Assembly (NCBI GenBank): GCA_023230455.1
Contig: JALNXH010000021.1
Span: 1-60,916 of the forward strand
Length of the DNA stretch: 60,916 bases
Reading direction: 5' to 3'
From: Rhodocyclaceae bacterium
GTDB taxonomy: Bacteria; Pseudomonadota; Gammaproteobacteria; Burkholderiales; Rhodocyclaceae
The notes beneath the pieces are model-generated. The model worked only from the letters and a program-made list of their open reading frames with translations, searched no databases and had not been told where the DNA came from. Both the position numbers and the translations under genes were made by a program. Position 1 is the first letter of the stretch, and each line of letters starts with the position of its first letter. This document shows positions 45,421-54,058 of the stretch, one piece after another.

Positions 45421-45579
45421 ATGTCCCGCATCCTCCACCCCTTCGCCGCGACCCTGCTCTCCGTCGTCGCCGGAACGCTCTTTGTCGTCATGAGCGTCGC
45501 TTTCGTATCGATTCCATTCTCGACGGGCGGCCATCCTGGGGAAAACGTTGTCGCCGCGACGCAGATCCATCTCAGCTGA
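45421..45579 (+). CDS. Small membrane protein, 52 residues
   Basis: An ATG with CAGGAG nine bases upstream starts MSRILHPFAATLLSVVAGTL, a single membrane helix followed by FVVMSVAFVSIPFSTGGHPG and a short polar tail ending IHLS. The good ribosome site and clean helix make it a likely real gene although it is short. Nothing in the sequence gives a function. It stands alone between the divergent HDOD gene and the spermidine-synthase-like gene. Confidence 0.6.
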   Translation: MSRILHPFAATLLSVVAGTLFVVMSVAFVSIPFSTGGHPGENVVAATQIHLS

Positions 45580-45678
45580 AGGCAGGACGCACGGCCGCCT
45601 TATTCAGTCCTTGCAGAGGAAACCGCCGCGCGGCCGTTATTCTCCGCTTCATCGCGGCGCGGCGGCGGGTCCGCCGGA

Positions 45679-46557
45679 TCAGCCGCCGCGCCCGGCTTCG
45701 CGGCGGGCCAGGCCGGACTTCGCCGAGCGTTCGATCTTCTCCAGAAAGTCGGGAAAATCCAGGCCGTACTTGGCGCGCAGCCCCTTGGCCGCCACCTGTA
45801 GGCGGCGCCAGTTGGGTTCGAAGGTCGGGTTCTTGAAGGCCAGCAGCACGTGATTATCGTCTTCGCGCACCGGGAACACGATGACCCGATCGTCGAAAAC
45901 CTGCATTGCCATGCCGATCAGTCCGGCATAGGTCGTCTTGTCCCCCGCCAGGTTGACCACCAGCGTCCCGCTTCCGGTCAGCGCGGCCTTGGCCTGCTCG
46001 AAGAATTCCTGGTTGGCGAGGCCGGGAGCGTAGCCGGTGCGGTCGAAGGCATCCACCAGCAGCACGTCGATGTTTTTCTCGGCGCGTGCCAGATATTCGG
46101 CGCCGTCGGCCTCCAACACGTCCAGATTCGGTCCGTCGGCGGGAACCAGGAAGGCCTCGCGCAGCGCGATCACATCCGGATTGTTGTCCAGCACGGTCAT
46201 CTGCGTCGCCGGCAGCCGGTAGTGGCAGAACTTGACCAGCGAGCCGCCGCCCAGGCCGATCAGCAGGATGCGGCGCGGCCGCGGCTGGAACAGCAGGAAG
46301 GACATCATCTTTTGCGTATAGCGCAGATCCAGCGCATTCGGCGCTTCGAGGCGCATTGCACTCTGGATCAAGCAGCCGTCGAAATGCAGATAACGCCGCT
46401 CGCCGTCGTCGATGACGAACGGCTTGGCATAGCTTTGGTCCAGCAGTTGCGCCCGCAGCTCGCCGGCGCTGGCCCCGGGCGGTTCGAGCAGCAGCACTCG
46501 GCCCTGATGGGTTTCGAACGGGCTGGGTATTTCAAACCAGGAGGAAGCGGCGGACAT
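45679..46557 (-). CDS. Spermidine synthase-like methyltransferase-fold protein
   Basis: The 292-residue protein has the spermidine-synthase fold: a beta-strand N-terminus (ERRYLHFDGCLIQSAMRLEA), the cofactor loop ILLIGLGGGSLVKFCHYRLP, the acidic VLDNNPDVIALR and a VLLVDAFDRTGYAPGLANQE segment. The Asp pair needed for putrescine amino-propylation is not clearly kept and no decarboxylase gene is near, so it may be one of the many PABS-fold proteins of unknown substrate. It lies 18 bases after the patatin gene on the same strand. Confidence 0.75.
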   Translation of the reverse strand: MSAASSWFEIPSPFETHQGRVLLLEPPGASAGELRAQLLDQSYAKPFVIDDGERRYLHFDGCLIQSAMRLEAPNALDLRYTQKMMSFLLFQPRPRRILLIGLGGGSLVKFCHYRLPATQMTVLDNNPDVIALREAFLVPADGPNLDVLEADGAEYLARAEKNIDVLLVDAFDRTGYAPGLANQEFFEQAKAALTGSGTLVVNLAGDKTTYAGLIGMAMQVFDDRVIVFPVREDDNHVLLAFKNPTFEPNWRRLQVAAKGLRAKYGLDFPDFLEKIERSAKSGLARREAGRGG

Positions 46558-46575
46558 GGGTGGCTGACGGTTGCG

Positions 46576-47484
46576 CTAGGGTTGCGGCTGGCGGCGTTTT
46601 TCCAGCTTGCCCTTCAACTCGGCCAGCGCCGCCGCGGCGGCCTTCTCGCCCTCCAGAACCGCCCGGTGCCGCCCGGCGAAATCGGTCGCCGGCAGATCCG
46701 CCGTGGCCGGACGGATCACCACATCGGCGTCCGGCGTTTCGTGGCGGCTGATGGTCTGGCCCATGATGGCGAAGGTTTGCAGCAACACGTTGAGGATGCC
46801 GCTGGGATTGGCGTCCTGCGGTTTGGCGGAGATATCCACGGCAATCACGAAATTGGCGCCGAGGCGGCGCGCGATGTGGATCGGCAGCGGGCTCACCAGG
46901 CCGCCATCCACGTAGTCCCGGCCGCCGATGTTCACCGGCTGGAACACGCCGGGCACGCTGGCCGAGGCGCGCACGGCCATGCCGGTATTGCCACTACGGA
47001 AGATCACCGGCTCGCCGCTTTTCAGGTCGGTGGCCACGGCGACAAAGGCCCGCGGCAGCTTTTCCAGCGGCCGCTGGCCGACCGCCTTGTTGACGAAATT
47101 CTGTAGCGCCTCGCCCTTGAATACTCCGCGGTCGGGCAGCGACCAGTCGCCGACCTGGCGCTCGTCCATCTCCAGCGCCACCTTCTGTAGCTCAAAGCCC
47201 GAAAGCCCCGCCGCGTAGAGCGCACCGACCACAGCGCCGGCGCTGGTGCCGACGACGATGTCGGGGACGATGCCCTGGGCTTCCAGCGCCTTGATCACAC
47301 CGACATGGGCGAAGCCGCGCGCCGCGCCGCCGCCCAGCGCAAGTCCGATTTTCAGCGGCGGTGCAGCAGGCGGCGGCAGCGGAGCGGGAACCGGCGGCGC
47401 GGCCGGCCGGCCGCCCAGCACCGCGCAGCCGGCCAATCCGGCGAGCAGCAGGGCGAACAGAAACGCACGGGGAAAAAATTTCAT
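46576..47484 (-). CDS. Patatin-like phospholipase lipoprotein (RssA-type)
   Basis: The 302-residue protein begins with a lipoprotein signal (FALLLAGLAGC-AVLGG, lipobox LAGC) and a Pro-rich linker. Its patatin domain has oxyanion loop GGGAARGFAHVG, nucleophile motif GTSAG and catalytic Asp in YVDGGLVSPLP. It is therefore a membrane-anchored serine acylhydrolase that could cleave phospholipids or other esters. It forms a two-gene unit with the spermidine-synthase-like gene. Confidence 0.88.
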   Translation of the reverse strand: MKFFPRAFLFALLLAGLAGCAVLGGRPAAPPVPAPLPPPAAPPLKIGLALGGGAARGFAHVGVIKALEAQGIVPDIVVGTSAGAVVGALYAAGLSGFELQKVALEMDERQVGDWSLPDRGVFKGEALQNFVNKAVGQRPLEKLPRAFVAVATDLKSGEPVIFRSGNTGMAVRASASVPGVFQPVNIGGRDYVDGGLVSPLPIHIARRLGANFVIAVDISAKPQDANPSGILNVLLQTFAIMGQTISRHETPDADVVIRPATADLPATDFAGRHRAVLEGEKAAAAALAELKGKLEKRRQPQP

Positions 47485-47668
47485 CGGGAAACGCGATTGC
47501 GGCGGCGGCGAATTTTAGCCTGCCCACCATCGGTCCCGCAAAAACCCCGGCCACCGACATCAATCAGCTGGTCATGGGTTTCCGCGCGCGGCACCCACCG
47601 TACGTAGACACGGCCGACGCCGACATGTCGGGCTTCAGTGGCTGCCGCGATTCCGCTCATGCGCTGCA

Positions 47669-48205
47669 CTACATCGACTTGTCGTTCATCACTCCACCGC
47701 TGAGATCGACCATATCAAGCGTTACTTGATCGAAGCGCAGTACCTTGCCGCCATTCCGGCTGGCGAAAGTCTGCGCCGTCGCCTCGGTGGCGAACGAGCC
47801 AATGGTCGGGCCCATCGAGCCCATCATTTTGCTGCCGACAACGAAAAAGGCCGTCCTCGCATCAATCCAGTTATCTTGCGGATGAGCCCAGTCAGCACGG
47901 CCCATGTCCTGCGTATAGACCGCAACCACTCGCTTTTTTTCCTCCGGATGCAACAGGATGGAAAACATCTCCTTGGTGTCGCAGAAGAAATCCGGTCCGC
48001 CCCGTTCGTAATGAATCTGCGCCTTGGGACCTGGGAAGTCAGCCAGCAGCATGCCGTCGAGAATGCAAGCCGTGTCTTTGCCGATCTCCTGCGCGGAGGG
48101 TGCCTGGACCGGCTTGCTACAGGCCGCAAACAGCAGGCCGGTGACGAGGATAGAAATCAAACGCCGGCCAGAGCCGTGGACCCGCTTTGTATTTTGCAAG
48201 TTCAT
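47669..48205 (-). CDS. nosL: Nitrous oxide reductase accessory lipoprotein
   Basis: The 178-residue lipoprotein (lipobox LFAAC, residues near 25-30) has the NosL layout with DTACILDGMLLADFPGPKAQIH in place of the usual CxxCxM site, FFCDTKEMF and GSKMMGSMGPTIGSFATEAT. NosL binds Cu(I) and delivers it to NosZ. The ATG at 48205 overlaps the nosY stop (ATGA), so I prefer it to an ATG at 48217. It is the last gene of the nos operon; the 47485-47668 gap after it holds no convincing gene. Confidence 0.88.
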   Translation of the reverse strand: MNLQNTKRVHGSGRRLISILVTGLLFAACSKPVQAPSAQEIGKDTACILDGMLLADFPGPKAQIHYERGGPDFFCDTKEMFSILLHPEEKKRVVAVYTQDMGRADWAHPQDNWIDARTAFFVVGSKMMGSMGPTIGSFATEATAQTFASRNGGKVLRFDQVTLDMVDLSGGVMNDKSM

Positions 48206-49023
48206 TTGAATCTCCAAGTGGCGACGCCGAGCGGTGCGATGATCCAGAACATCATCACGCCGCCGAGCAGCCAGGGGTTAGCCAGGGTTTCGGGAAAGAC
48301 GGTTACCAGTCCATACATCTGGCGCACATCATCGAAGCCGAAGATGTTGAGGATGCGGAAGATGTCGGCCGGATTTAGCAGCAGCAGGACCGGGAAGAAA
48401 TCCATGCTGAAACGGCCGTCTCCGGCGACGAGAAGGCCAAGCAGGAGCAAGTCGTAGATCAGTACGTAGAAAAACCACAATGCGATCGCAATGCCGCTGG
48501 CACGCATGCGATCCGATGCCAGCACCGAGACCAGCATCGCCATGCTGAGAAATGCGAGGCCGAGCAAGAATGCACTGACGATAAAGCCGCCATAGTGGTA
48601 AAGCGCGTTGCTGCCAATCTGATAGAGGATCAGTACACCCGCCAGACCAAAGCCGGCGACGGTGGCAACACCAAGGGCACCGGCAAGGCCGAGAAATTTG
48701 CCCAGCAGAAGTTCGAAGCGGGTGATCGGCATCGACAGCAGCAGTTCCAGGGAACCGTGCTCGCGTTCGCCGACAATGGCGTCATAACCGAGGATCAGGG
48801 CGATCAGGGGTACCAGGTAGATAACCAGGCTGACCAGGCTGGCAATAGTGACATCGATGCTGCGGAATCCCACTGCACCCTGCTGCGCCGAGCCGAAATA
48901 GGCGATAGCCAACGCAAAAGCGGTAAACACACAGGCCACCGCCAGCACCCAGCGGTTGCGCAGGCGATCGCGGAATTCCTTGCCAGCAATGATGCCGATG
49001 GGCCGTAGTTCGATGACGCTCAT
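48202..49023 (-). CDS. nosY: Nos ABC transporter permease
   Basis: The 273-residue inner-membrane protein has six hydrophobic helices and the NosY N-terminus PIGIIAGKEFRDRLRNRWVL. The EREHGSLELLLSMPITRFEL motif is typical of ABC-2 permeases. With NosF and NosD it forms the NosDFY complex that powers assembly of the CuZ centre of NosZ. Both its ends overlap neighbours by four bases (nosF, nosL). Confidence 0.93.
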   Translation of the reverse strand: MSVIELRPIGIIAGKEFRDRLRNRWVLAVACVFTAFALAIAYFGSAQQGAVGFRSIDVTIASLVSLVIYLVPLIALILGYDAIVGEREHGSLELLLSMPITRFELLLGKFLGLAGALGVATVAGFGLAGVLILYQIGSNALYHYGGFIVSAFLLGLAFLSMAMLVSVLASDRMRASGIAIALWFFYVLIYDLLLLGLLVAGDGRFSMDFFPVLLLLNPADIFRILNIFGFDDVRQMYGLVTVFPETLANPWLLGGVMMFWIIAPLGVATWRFK

Positions 49024-49949
49024 GACACACCGTCCGCATAGCCGAGATAAACCTCTTCGAGCGAAGCTTCGTGCACCTCGATATCGGCAATCCCTTCGCC
49101 GAGACCGGAAAGCGCCGTCAGCAGCACCATCTTGCGTGCGCGCGCACAGGCGAAGCGGACGACATCACCGCTGATCTCGACGCTGCCGATGCCCTGCGCG
49201 GCCAGAATGTGCCGTAGCGAATCGGCGACCCCCGCAGCACCAGGGCGCAGGACAATGCGCAGATTGAGCGGAAGATCCTGCGCTTCGCGCAGCGCCTGCA
49301 CGGTACCGAGAGCCTGAAGGCCTCCATCGCGCATCAAGGCCAGCCTGTCCACGCGCTGCTGTATCTCCGCCAGGATGTGCGAAGTCAGCAGCACGGTGAC
49401 GCCGCCGCTGCGCAACTCGTTCAGGATGCTGTAGAACTCAAGGATGCCATGGGGATCGAGGCCGTTGGTCGGCTCGTCGAGAAACAGCAGGCGCGGCGAG
49501 CCAAGCAACGCCTGTGCAAAGCCGAGCCTCTGGCGCATACCCTTGGAATAGCCGCGGACGCGCTTGCCTGCGGCCGCGGCGAGCCCCACGCGGGCCAGCA
49601 AGGCCATGCAAGCGCCGGTATCGGCACCCTTCAGGCGGGCGAAGAAGCGTAGCGTTTCGAGACCGCTCAGATTGTCGTAGAGCGCCAGGTTTTCAGGCAG
49701 GTAACCGATACTGCGCCGCACTTGGCGGAAGGCTTCGCCGCGCACCGGCTGCCCGCCGATACGGATTTCGCCCGAACTTGCCGGCAACAAGCCGAGCAAC
49801 ATCTTGAACAGCGTGGTCTTGCCGGCACCGTTATGGCCAATCAGGCCGAACAGTTCACCCTCCTGGATCGAGAGGTCGACGCCGTCCACCGCCTTGATAT
49901 CGCCGAAGCGTTTGCGCACTCCAACGATCTCAATGAGGGTATTTGCCAA
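49020..49949 (-). CDS. nosF: Nos ABC transporter ATPase
   Basis: The 309-residue ATPase has Walker A GHNGAGKTTLFKML, signature YSKGMRQRLGFAQALL, Walker B RLLFLDEPTNGLDP and switch His in LLTSHILAEI. It drives NosDFY. Its first codons overlap the end of nosD by 20 bases, and its stop overlaps nosY by four. Confidence 0.94.
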   Translation of the reverse strand: MANTLIEIVGVRKRFGDIKAVDGVDLSIQEGELFGLIGHNGAGKTTLFKMLLGLLPASSGEIRIGGQPVRGEAFRQVRRSIGYLPENLALYDNLSGLETLRFFARLKGADTGACMALLARVGLAAAAGKRVRGYSKGMRQRLGFAQALLGSPRLLFLDEPTNGLDPHGILEFYSILNELRSGGVTVLLTSHILAEIQQRVDRLALMRDGGLQALGTVQALREAQDLPLNLRIVLRPGAAGVADSLRHILAAQGIGSVEISGDVVRFACARARKMVLLTALSGLGEGIADIEVHEASLEEVYLGYADGVS

Positions 49950-51201
49950 TCCACTTCCTCCAATCCTGAATCAGGGGCTGCATGCGCGGATGCCGGTCTA
50001 CGATGCTAGGGCTACGCAGCAACGGGAACTGGCGGGCGATCAGCTTTAAGGTGTGTACCGCCGGACTATTGAGCAACAGCTTGACCAGCGGATACTTCCA
50101 GGTCAGGCGATCGACCACGTCATTGGCCTCGTAGGGAATGTCGCCGAGGCCATCGCCGTCGGCATCCCATCCTGCGTAGTTGCTCCAGAAGTTGCCGTGC
50201 TTGGAACCCCACAGTTCGTCGCGTGCGGCGACGTAGCGCACCTGGTCGCGGTTCTGGATGAAATCGTTGGCATCGACCTCGTTGTGGATCGAACCGGCCC
50301 AAACATGAGCGCCGACGCCGTTGCCGATGATCAGATTGTTCCTGATCACGTTGTATTCGGCATCGTAGATGAAGAAGCCGCGACTGTTGCGCGCCGCGAT
50401 GTTGTTTTCGATAACGGAATCCTGGATCGTACGCAGCATGATGCCGTGGTCGGTGTTGCCCCAGGCGCGGTTGTTGCGCACCACTTGACGGCGCACCTCC
50501 ATCAGAGCCAGGCCGCCGCGATTGAGATAACTTTCGTTATCCTCCCACAGGTTGTCGTTCGAGTTCATATAGTGCGTGCCATAGCGCAGGTGGTGCATGA
50601 TGTTGCCGCGGAACACCGCATGATGCGAAACATCGACGTAGATGCCGTCACGGGCAAAGCTGATGTGGTTGCCGATGATTTTGGCCCCGGTCGTGTTGTA
50701 GAGCTGGATGCCGTTGCCGCGCTGGGCCGAGGCCACGTCGCGCTTGCCGGCGATCAGGTTGCCGCTGACCTCCGGATCCTTGAGCTTCTCGATCCATAGC
50801 CCGAACAGGTTATAGACCAGCACGTTGCGGCGCACCGCGATCCGGTCGGAGCCTGGTTCGACATAGATACCCGCGTTCTGCGCACCGAGATCAGAACCGC
50901 TATCACGAATGATCAGCCCTTCGATGATCACATCCGACGCCTTTACGCGGATCACGTCGCCAACGCCGCCGCCGCTCAACGTTGGCCGCTCGATGCCGAT
51001 GAGGTGCAATGGTTTGTCGATCACAAGACGTTCTACATAGTTGCCGCGCTGCATGCTGACCGTATCGCCCGACTTGGCCATCCGAACTGCCGCGGCGACC
51101 GATTCACCCGGGCTTACTACCCATTGTGCGGCCTCGGCGCCCGCGGCGGCGAGGCCGAGTCCGAGCAGTGACATACAGCGGATGAGTGAGCGGATCGTCA
51201 T
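49930..51201 (-). CDS. nosD: Periplasmic copper-processing protein
   Basis: The 423-residue precursor has a signal peptide (cleavage near GAEA-AQWV) and a long right-handed parallel beta-helix of CASH repeats (VIIEGLIIRDSGSDLGAQNA, VIENNIAARNSRGFFIYDAE, HAVFRGNIMHHLRYGTHYMN). The C-terminal tail follows with EANDVVDRLTWKYPLVKLLL. NosD docks on NosFY and hands copper to NosZ. It starts 18 bases after the unknown membrane gene. Confidence 0.94.
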   Translation of the reverse strand: MTIRSLIRCMSLLGLGLAAAGAEAAQWVVSPGESVAAAVRMAKSGDTVSMQRGNYVERLVIDKPLHLIGIERPTLSGGGVGDVIRVKASDVIIEGLIIRDSGSDLGAQNAGIYVEPGSDRIAVRRNVLVYNLFGLWIEKLKDPEVSGNLIAGKRDVASAQRGNGIQLYNTTGAKIIGNHISFARDGIYVDVSHHAVFRGNIMHHLRYGTHYMNSNDNLWEDNESYLNRGGLALMEVRRQVVRNNRAWGNTDHGIMLRTIQDSVIENNIAARNSRGFFIYDAEYNVIRNNLIIGNGVGAHVWAGSIHNEVDANDFIQNRDQVRYVAARDELWGSKHGNFWSNYAGWDADGDGLGDIPYEANDVVDRLTWKYPLVKLLLNSPAVHTLKLIARQFPLLRSPSIVDRHPRMQPLIQDWRKWIGKYPH

Positions 51202-51219
51202 GAATGCTGCCGCGCGAGG

Positions 51220-51648
51220 TCAGCCACCAATCCATGCCAACGCCTTGAGGACGCGAATGGCAAGAAAAAGCAGCGCAGCGATGAGCAAGTTTTTGAACGA
51301 CACATAGCAGATCATGTCCATCAGGTTTGCGCTACGATAGTTGCGTCCCCACCATGGCCCATCCTTGATATAGGGCTTCGACTCCAGGCGCACCAGCACC
51401 TCGAATACGCTCCAGCCGATCCACCAGCCCAGCGTTGCGTTGCTCGCAACGCGCCCGACCGCAGCGAGGACCCAGACGGCGGTGACTACCGTCGCAAGGC
51501 CGAAGCTCAACGCCACTGCGAAGCGGCCGCGGCGGAAGCTGTGCCGGCTCCACGGCCACAGGTGGTCCCAAACTTCCCACGCCAGCCGGCGCAGGCTGTG
51601 ATAGTCGTCGGCGTAATGCGGCAGCAGCCGGATGCGTTTCTCGCTCAT
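51220..51648 (-). CDS. Small membrane protein of the nos cluster, unknown function
   Basis: The 142-residue protein has a charged N-terminus (MSEKRIRLLPHYADDYHSLR), two or three hydrophobic helices (AVALSFGLATVVTAVWVLAA, FKNLLIAALLFLAIRVLKAL) and WPWSRHSFRRGRF between. It lies between nosR and nosD with an ATGA-type overlap to the MITE-derived end of nosR. I do not recognise a named family. Its steady place in the operon suggests a role in NosR electron supply or NosDFY assembly, but there is no direct evidence. Confidence 0.75.
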   Translation of the reverse strand: MSEKRIRLLPHYADDYHSLRRLAWEVWDHLWPWSRHSFRRGRFAVALSFGLATVVTAVWVLAAVGRVASNATLGWWIGWSVFEVLVRLESKPYIKDGPWWGRNYRSANLMDMICYVSFKNLLIAALLFLAIRVLKALAWIGG

Positions 51649-53978
51649 CTATGAAAACGCTGATCAAGTACCACACCGTTCGGGCTGAGCTTGTCGAAGC
51701 CCAGGGCTGACGCGACTTGCGCTTCGACAGGCTCAGCGCGAACGGACTTGTTCAGTGCTTCCCTATCGGTCTCCTCCATCGTTCGCGCGACGATCGGCTT
51801 GATCGGAATGTAGTAGCCGTCGGCACCGATCGGCGTCAATTCGAGTCCACTGCGAGTACGCCGCCGACGCTCCTTGGTCAGCGGCGGGCAGGTATGGTCG
51901 TCGTAATAGAGAATCTGGCATTCGAGGCAGAGCAGACATTCGCGCTGGTCGATTCGGCCCGTGTCTTCAATGGCAAGAGAACCGCAGCCCTTCTGGCAGG
52001 CGTGGCAGGTTTCGCATTCGGCCTTGCGTTTGAGCGCGAACCAGCGAAACGTCGTCGGCATCGCCAGCCCGGCACCAAGCGGGCACAGGTACTTGCAGAA
52101 CGGTCGCTCGATAAACAATCCGGCAACAGCGAGCATGACCCAATACAGCACGAAGGGCCAGGTGCGGTTCCAGACGCCGCCAACGAAGAACGTCGACTTG
52201 AACGGTTCGACCTCGGCCATTCTCTCGGCCGTGCTCATCGAGTAAAACGAGACCACGACGAGCAGCGCGAAGATACCGTACTTGAGCCATTTCAATCGGT
52301 CGTGCCAACGCATCGGCAGGTGGAACTGGAAACGCTTCAGGCCGAGCGCCCCGGCGATCTTGAACGAAATTTCCGACAGCGCGCCGTAAGGGCAGAGCCA
52401 GCCGCAAAACAGTCCTCGTCCCCATATGAAGACGGTAACGATGATGAACATCCAAAAGATGAAGATCAGCGGGTCGGACAGGAAGAGCTCCCAACGCCAG
52501 TGGAACACCAGCGAGTGGAACCAGGTGAGGATCTGCGTGATGCTCGGCTGGGCCAGACTGTAGAAGCCGATGAAGCCGGCGCTGAGCGTCCAGATCAGGT
52601 ACTTGGGGATCGACACCCAACGTTTGTCCTTGCGCGTCGCGCGCCGCACCAGTCGATCGCGCATGGCATAGAGCGTAGCGGTAGCGGCGAGCAGCAGGAT
52701 CAAGCCGATGATCTGCGACAGCTTCGCCTGCCAGATGCGCAGCCAGGTCGGTGCCGGCTTGACGATCTCGGGACGGCCGCCTTCGAGAGTGCGCGCCGGC
52801 AGCCAGTATTCGCGATCGAAGTTGGCGAACGTCTTGGTGCCGGTCTGCTGGTCGAGTTTGTTGGCGAGGAACACCAGGCTCCACGGATAGGCGGCGCTGA
52901 AATTCCCGCCGCGCAAGATGAAAATCCCCGACTCGCGATAGGTCGGTGCGCCGGCGGCGGCTATACCGTACAGGTTCAGGTAATCGGTATCGCGGAAGGT
53001 ATGGGTATCGACATCCTGCACCACCTGAATACGATCATAGATACCGCCGCGGACGAAGCCCGAGCCCTTGAACGAGGCAGTACCGTTGGCGACGATGAAA
53101 AGCGCGTGCTCGTCAGGCTTGAGGTCGGCCATCAGCCGCTGCCAGTTTTCGGGGCCCAGCACGCTGCGGCCGACGACCGGCACGTTGAGATAACCGAAAT
53201 ACATGTCGATATAAGGTTCGCCGCTATCGGCAACGCCGACCTCGTCGGGTCGCACGCGCAGGTGCCGAATCAATCCGTCGGCGAGCAATGCGGGCCAGTC
53301 CTGCGTTTCCGCAGAGGGAACGAAGCGCGCCGGCACTTTGGGATCTGCCTTGATGATGCCTACCTGCTTGGCGATCGCGTAGGAGCTGCGCATCATCACC
53401 TGGTTTTGCGCAATCACCGTCACCGTAGCGCCACTGATCGCATCGAGACCTATGGAGTCACCATCGGCGCGTGCCGTACCGATCTCCACCTTGCTGCCGG
53501 CGAATTTGCCAACATACTGGCCGATGAACTTGGTGAGCTTTTCCTCGGGAATGCCCACCAGCAGAATAGGCTCGCTGTGCTTGAGTATCCTGGCCCCGGT
53601 AATAACGCCGCGGGTGTCCATGCCGATCAGCGTGACGACCGGCTTGCCCGAGTAGCCCGGGATATCGACGATATCGGTCGACAGGAAGACGTAGCCGATC
53701 AGTTCGCGGCGCGCGCTGTTCGTTTCCGGGTGCTTGTCGTCGCGTTCGCCGGTGTTGCGGTAAGCCTCTACGTAAGTCGGCCTGCCCTTGCGCGGCGAAA
53801 ATGCGTCGGCGCCGGGAATAACGTCCTTACATGGCGCATAAGCGCACAAATCGGGATCGGTCGATAGCTGCGACGGAAGCGGCGCCTCGTAAGCGCTACC
53901 GAAGCCGGACGCAGACCACAACAGCCACGACAGCGTGCAGAGGATGCGGATAAACGAAAGAAGATGGAACGGCCTCAT
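51645..53978 (-). CDS. nosR: Flavo-iron-sulfur membrane protein for N2O reduction; C-terminus supplied by a MITE
   Basis: The 777-residue protein has a signal peptide and a periplasmic FMN-binding domain with flavin-attachment motif ISGATVT (Thr187). Five to six membrane helices from about residue 420 follow. Two CxxxCP motifs are present (LFCGWLCPYGA, FCKYLCPLGA), as are ferredoxin-like Cys clusters CETCHACQKGC and CLLCLECQIL. NosR passes electrons to NosZ and is needed for its expression. The final ~38 residues, from REALNKSVRAEPVEAQ to QRFHR, are encoded by the repeat at 51650-51765 and have no NosR counterpart. The stop overlaps the next start. Confidence 0.94.
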   Translation of the reverse strand: MRPFHLLSFIRILCTLSWLLWSASGFGSAYEAPLPSQLSTDPDLCAYAPCKDVIPGADAFSPRKGRPTYVEAYRNTGERDDKHPETNSARRELIGYVFLSTDIVDIPGYSGKPVVTLIGMDTRGVITGARILKHSEPILLVGIPEEKLTKFIGQYVGKFAGSKVEIGTARADGDSIGLDAISGATVTVIAQNQVMMRSSYAIAKQVGIIKADPKVPARFVPSAETQDWPALLADGLIRHLRVRPDEVGVADSGEPYIDMYFGYLNVPVVGRSVLGPENWQRLMADLKPDEHALFIVANGTASFKGSGFVRGGIYDRIQVVQDVDTHTFRDTDYLNLYGIAAAGAPTYRESGIFILRGGNFSAAYPWSLVFLANKLDQQTGTKTFANFDREYWLPARTLEGGRPEIVKPAPTWLRIWQAKLSQIIGLILLLAATATLYAMRDRLVRRATRKDKRWVSIPKYLIWTLSAGFIGFYSLAQPSITQILTWFHSLVFHWRWELFLSDPLIFIFWMFIIVTVFIWGRGLFCGWLCPYGALSEISFKIAGALGLKRFQFHLPMRWHDRLKWLKYGIFALLVVVSFYSMSTAERMAEVEPFKSTFFVGGVWNRTWPFVLYWVMLAVAGLFIERPFCKYLCPLGAGLAMPTTFRWFALKRKAECETCHACQKGCGSLAIEDTGRIDQRECLLCLECQILYYDDHTCPPLTKERRRRTRSGLELTPIGADGYYIPIKPIVARTMEETDREALNKSVRAEPVEAQVASALGFDKLSPNGVVLDQRFHR
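51650..51765. repeat. MITE-like repeat inserted in the 3' end of nosR
   Basis: TATGAAAACGCTGATCAAGT begins the left end and TTCAGTGCTTCCCTA closes the right end. They are inverted and match the ends at 1-169 and 9337-9528. The core contains CCGTTCGGGCTGAGCTTGTC and CTTCGACAGGCTCAGCGCG. The copy is open in the nosR reading frame and is therefore translated. Confidence 0.8.
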
Positions 53979-54009
53979 GATGCGGCCTGCACAATTGGTT
54001 GGGGGAAAG

Positions 54010-54042
54010 AAGCGGCAGAGGCAATGCCTTGCCGCTTTTTTT
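54010..54042. terminator. Hairpin between nosZ and nosR
   Basis: AAGCGGCA (54010-54017) and TGCCGCTT (54030-54037) form an 8-bp stem; the interior AGGCAATGCCT can extend it. On the plus strand a run of seven T follows. On the minus strand, where the nos genes run, the stem is followed by CTTCTTTC, so it may only partly terminate nosZ transcripts and so lower nosR expression. Confidence 0.55.
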
Positions 54043-54058
54043 ATTTAAAAATAAGGTG

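Noticed and set aside
47500..47668. Possible small plus-strand gene between patatin and nosL
   Set aside because: There is no ribosome site, no recognisable fold, and the frame depends on an arbitrary start.
51717..53867. 716-residue open frame antisense to nosR
   Set aside because: It is a GC-rich shadow of nosR, with no recognisable domain and low-complexity Arg/Gln/Glu-rich text.
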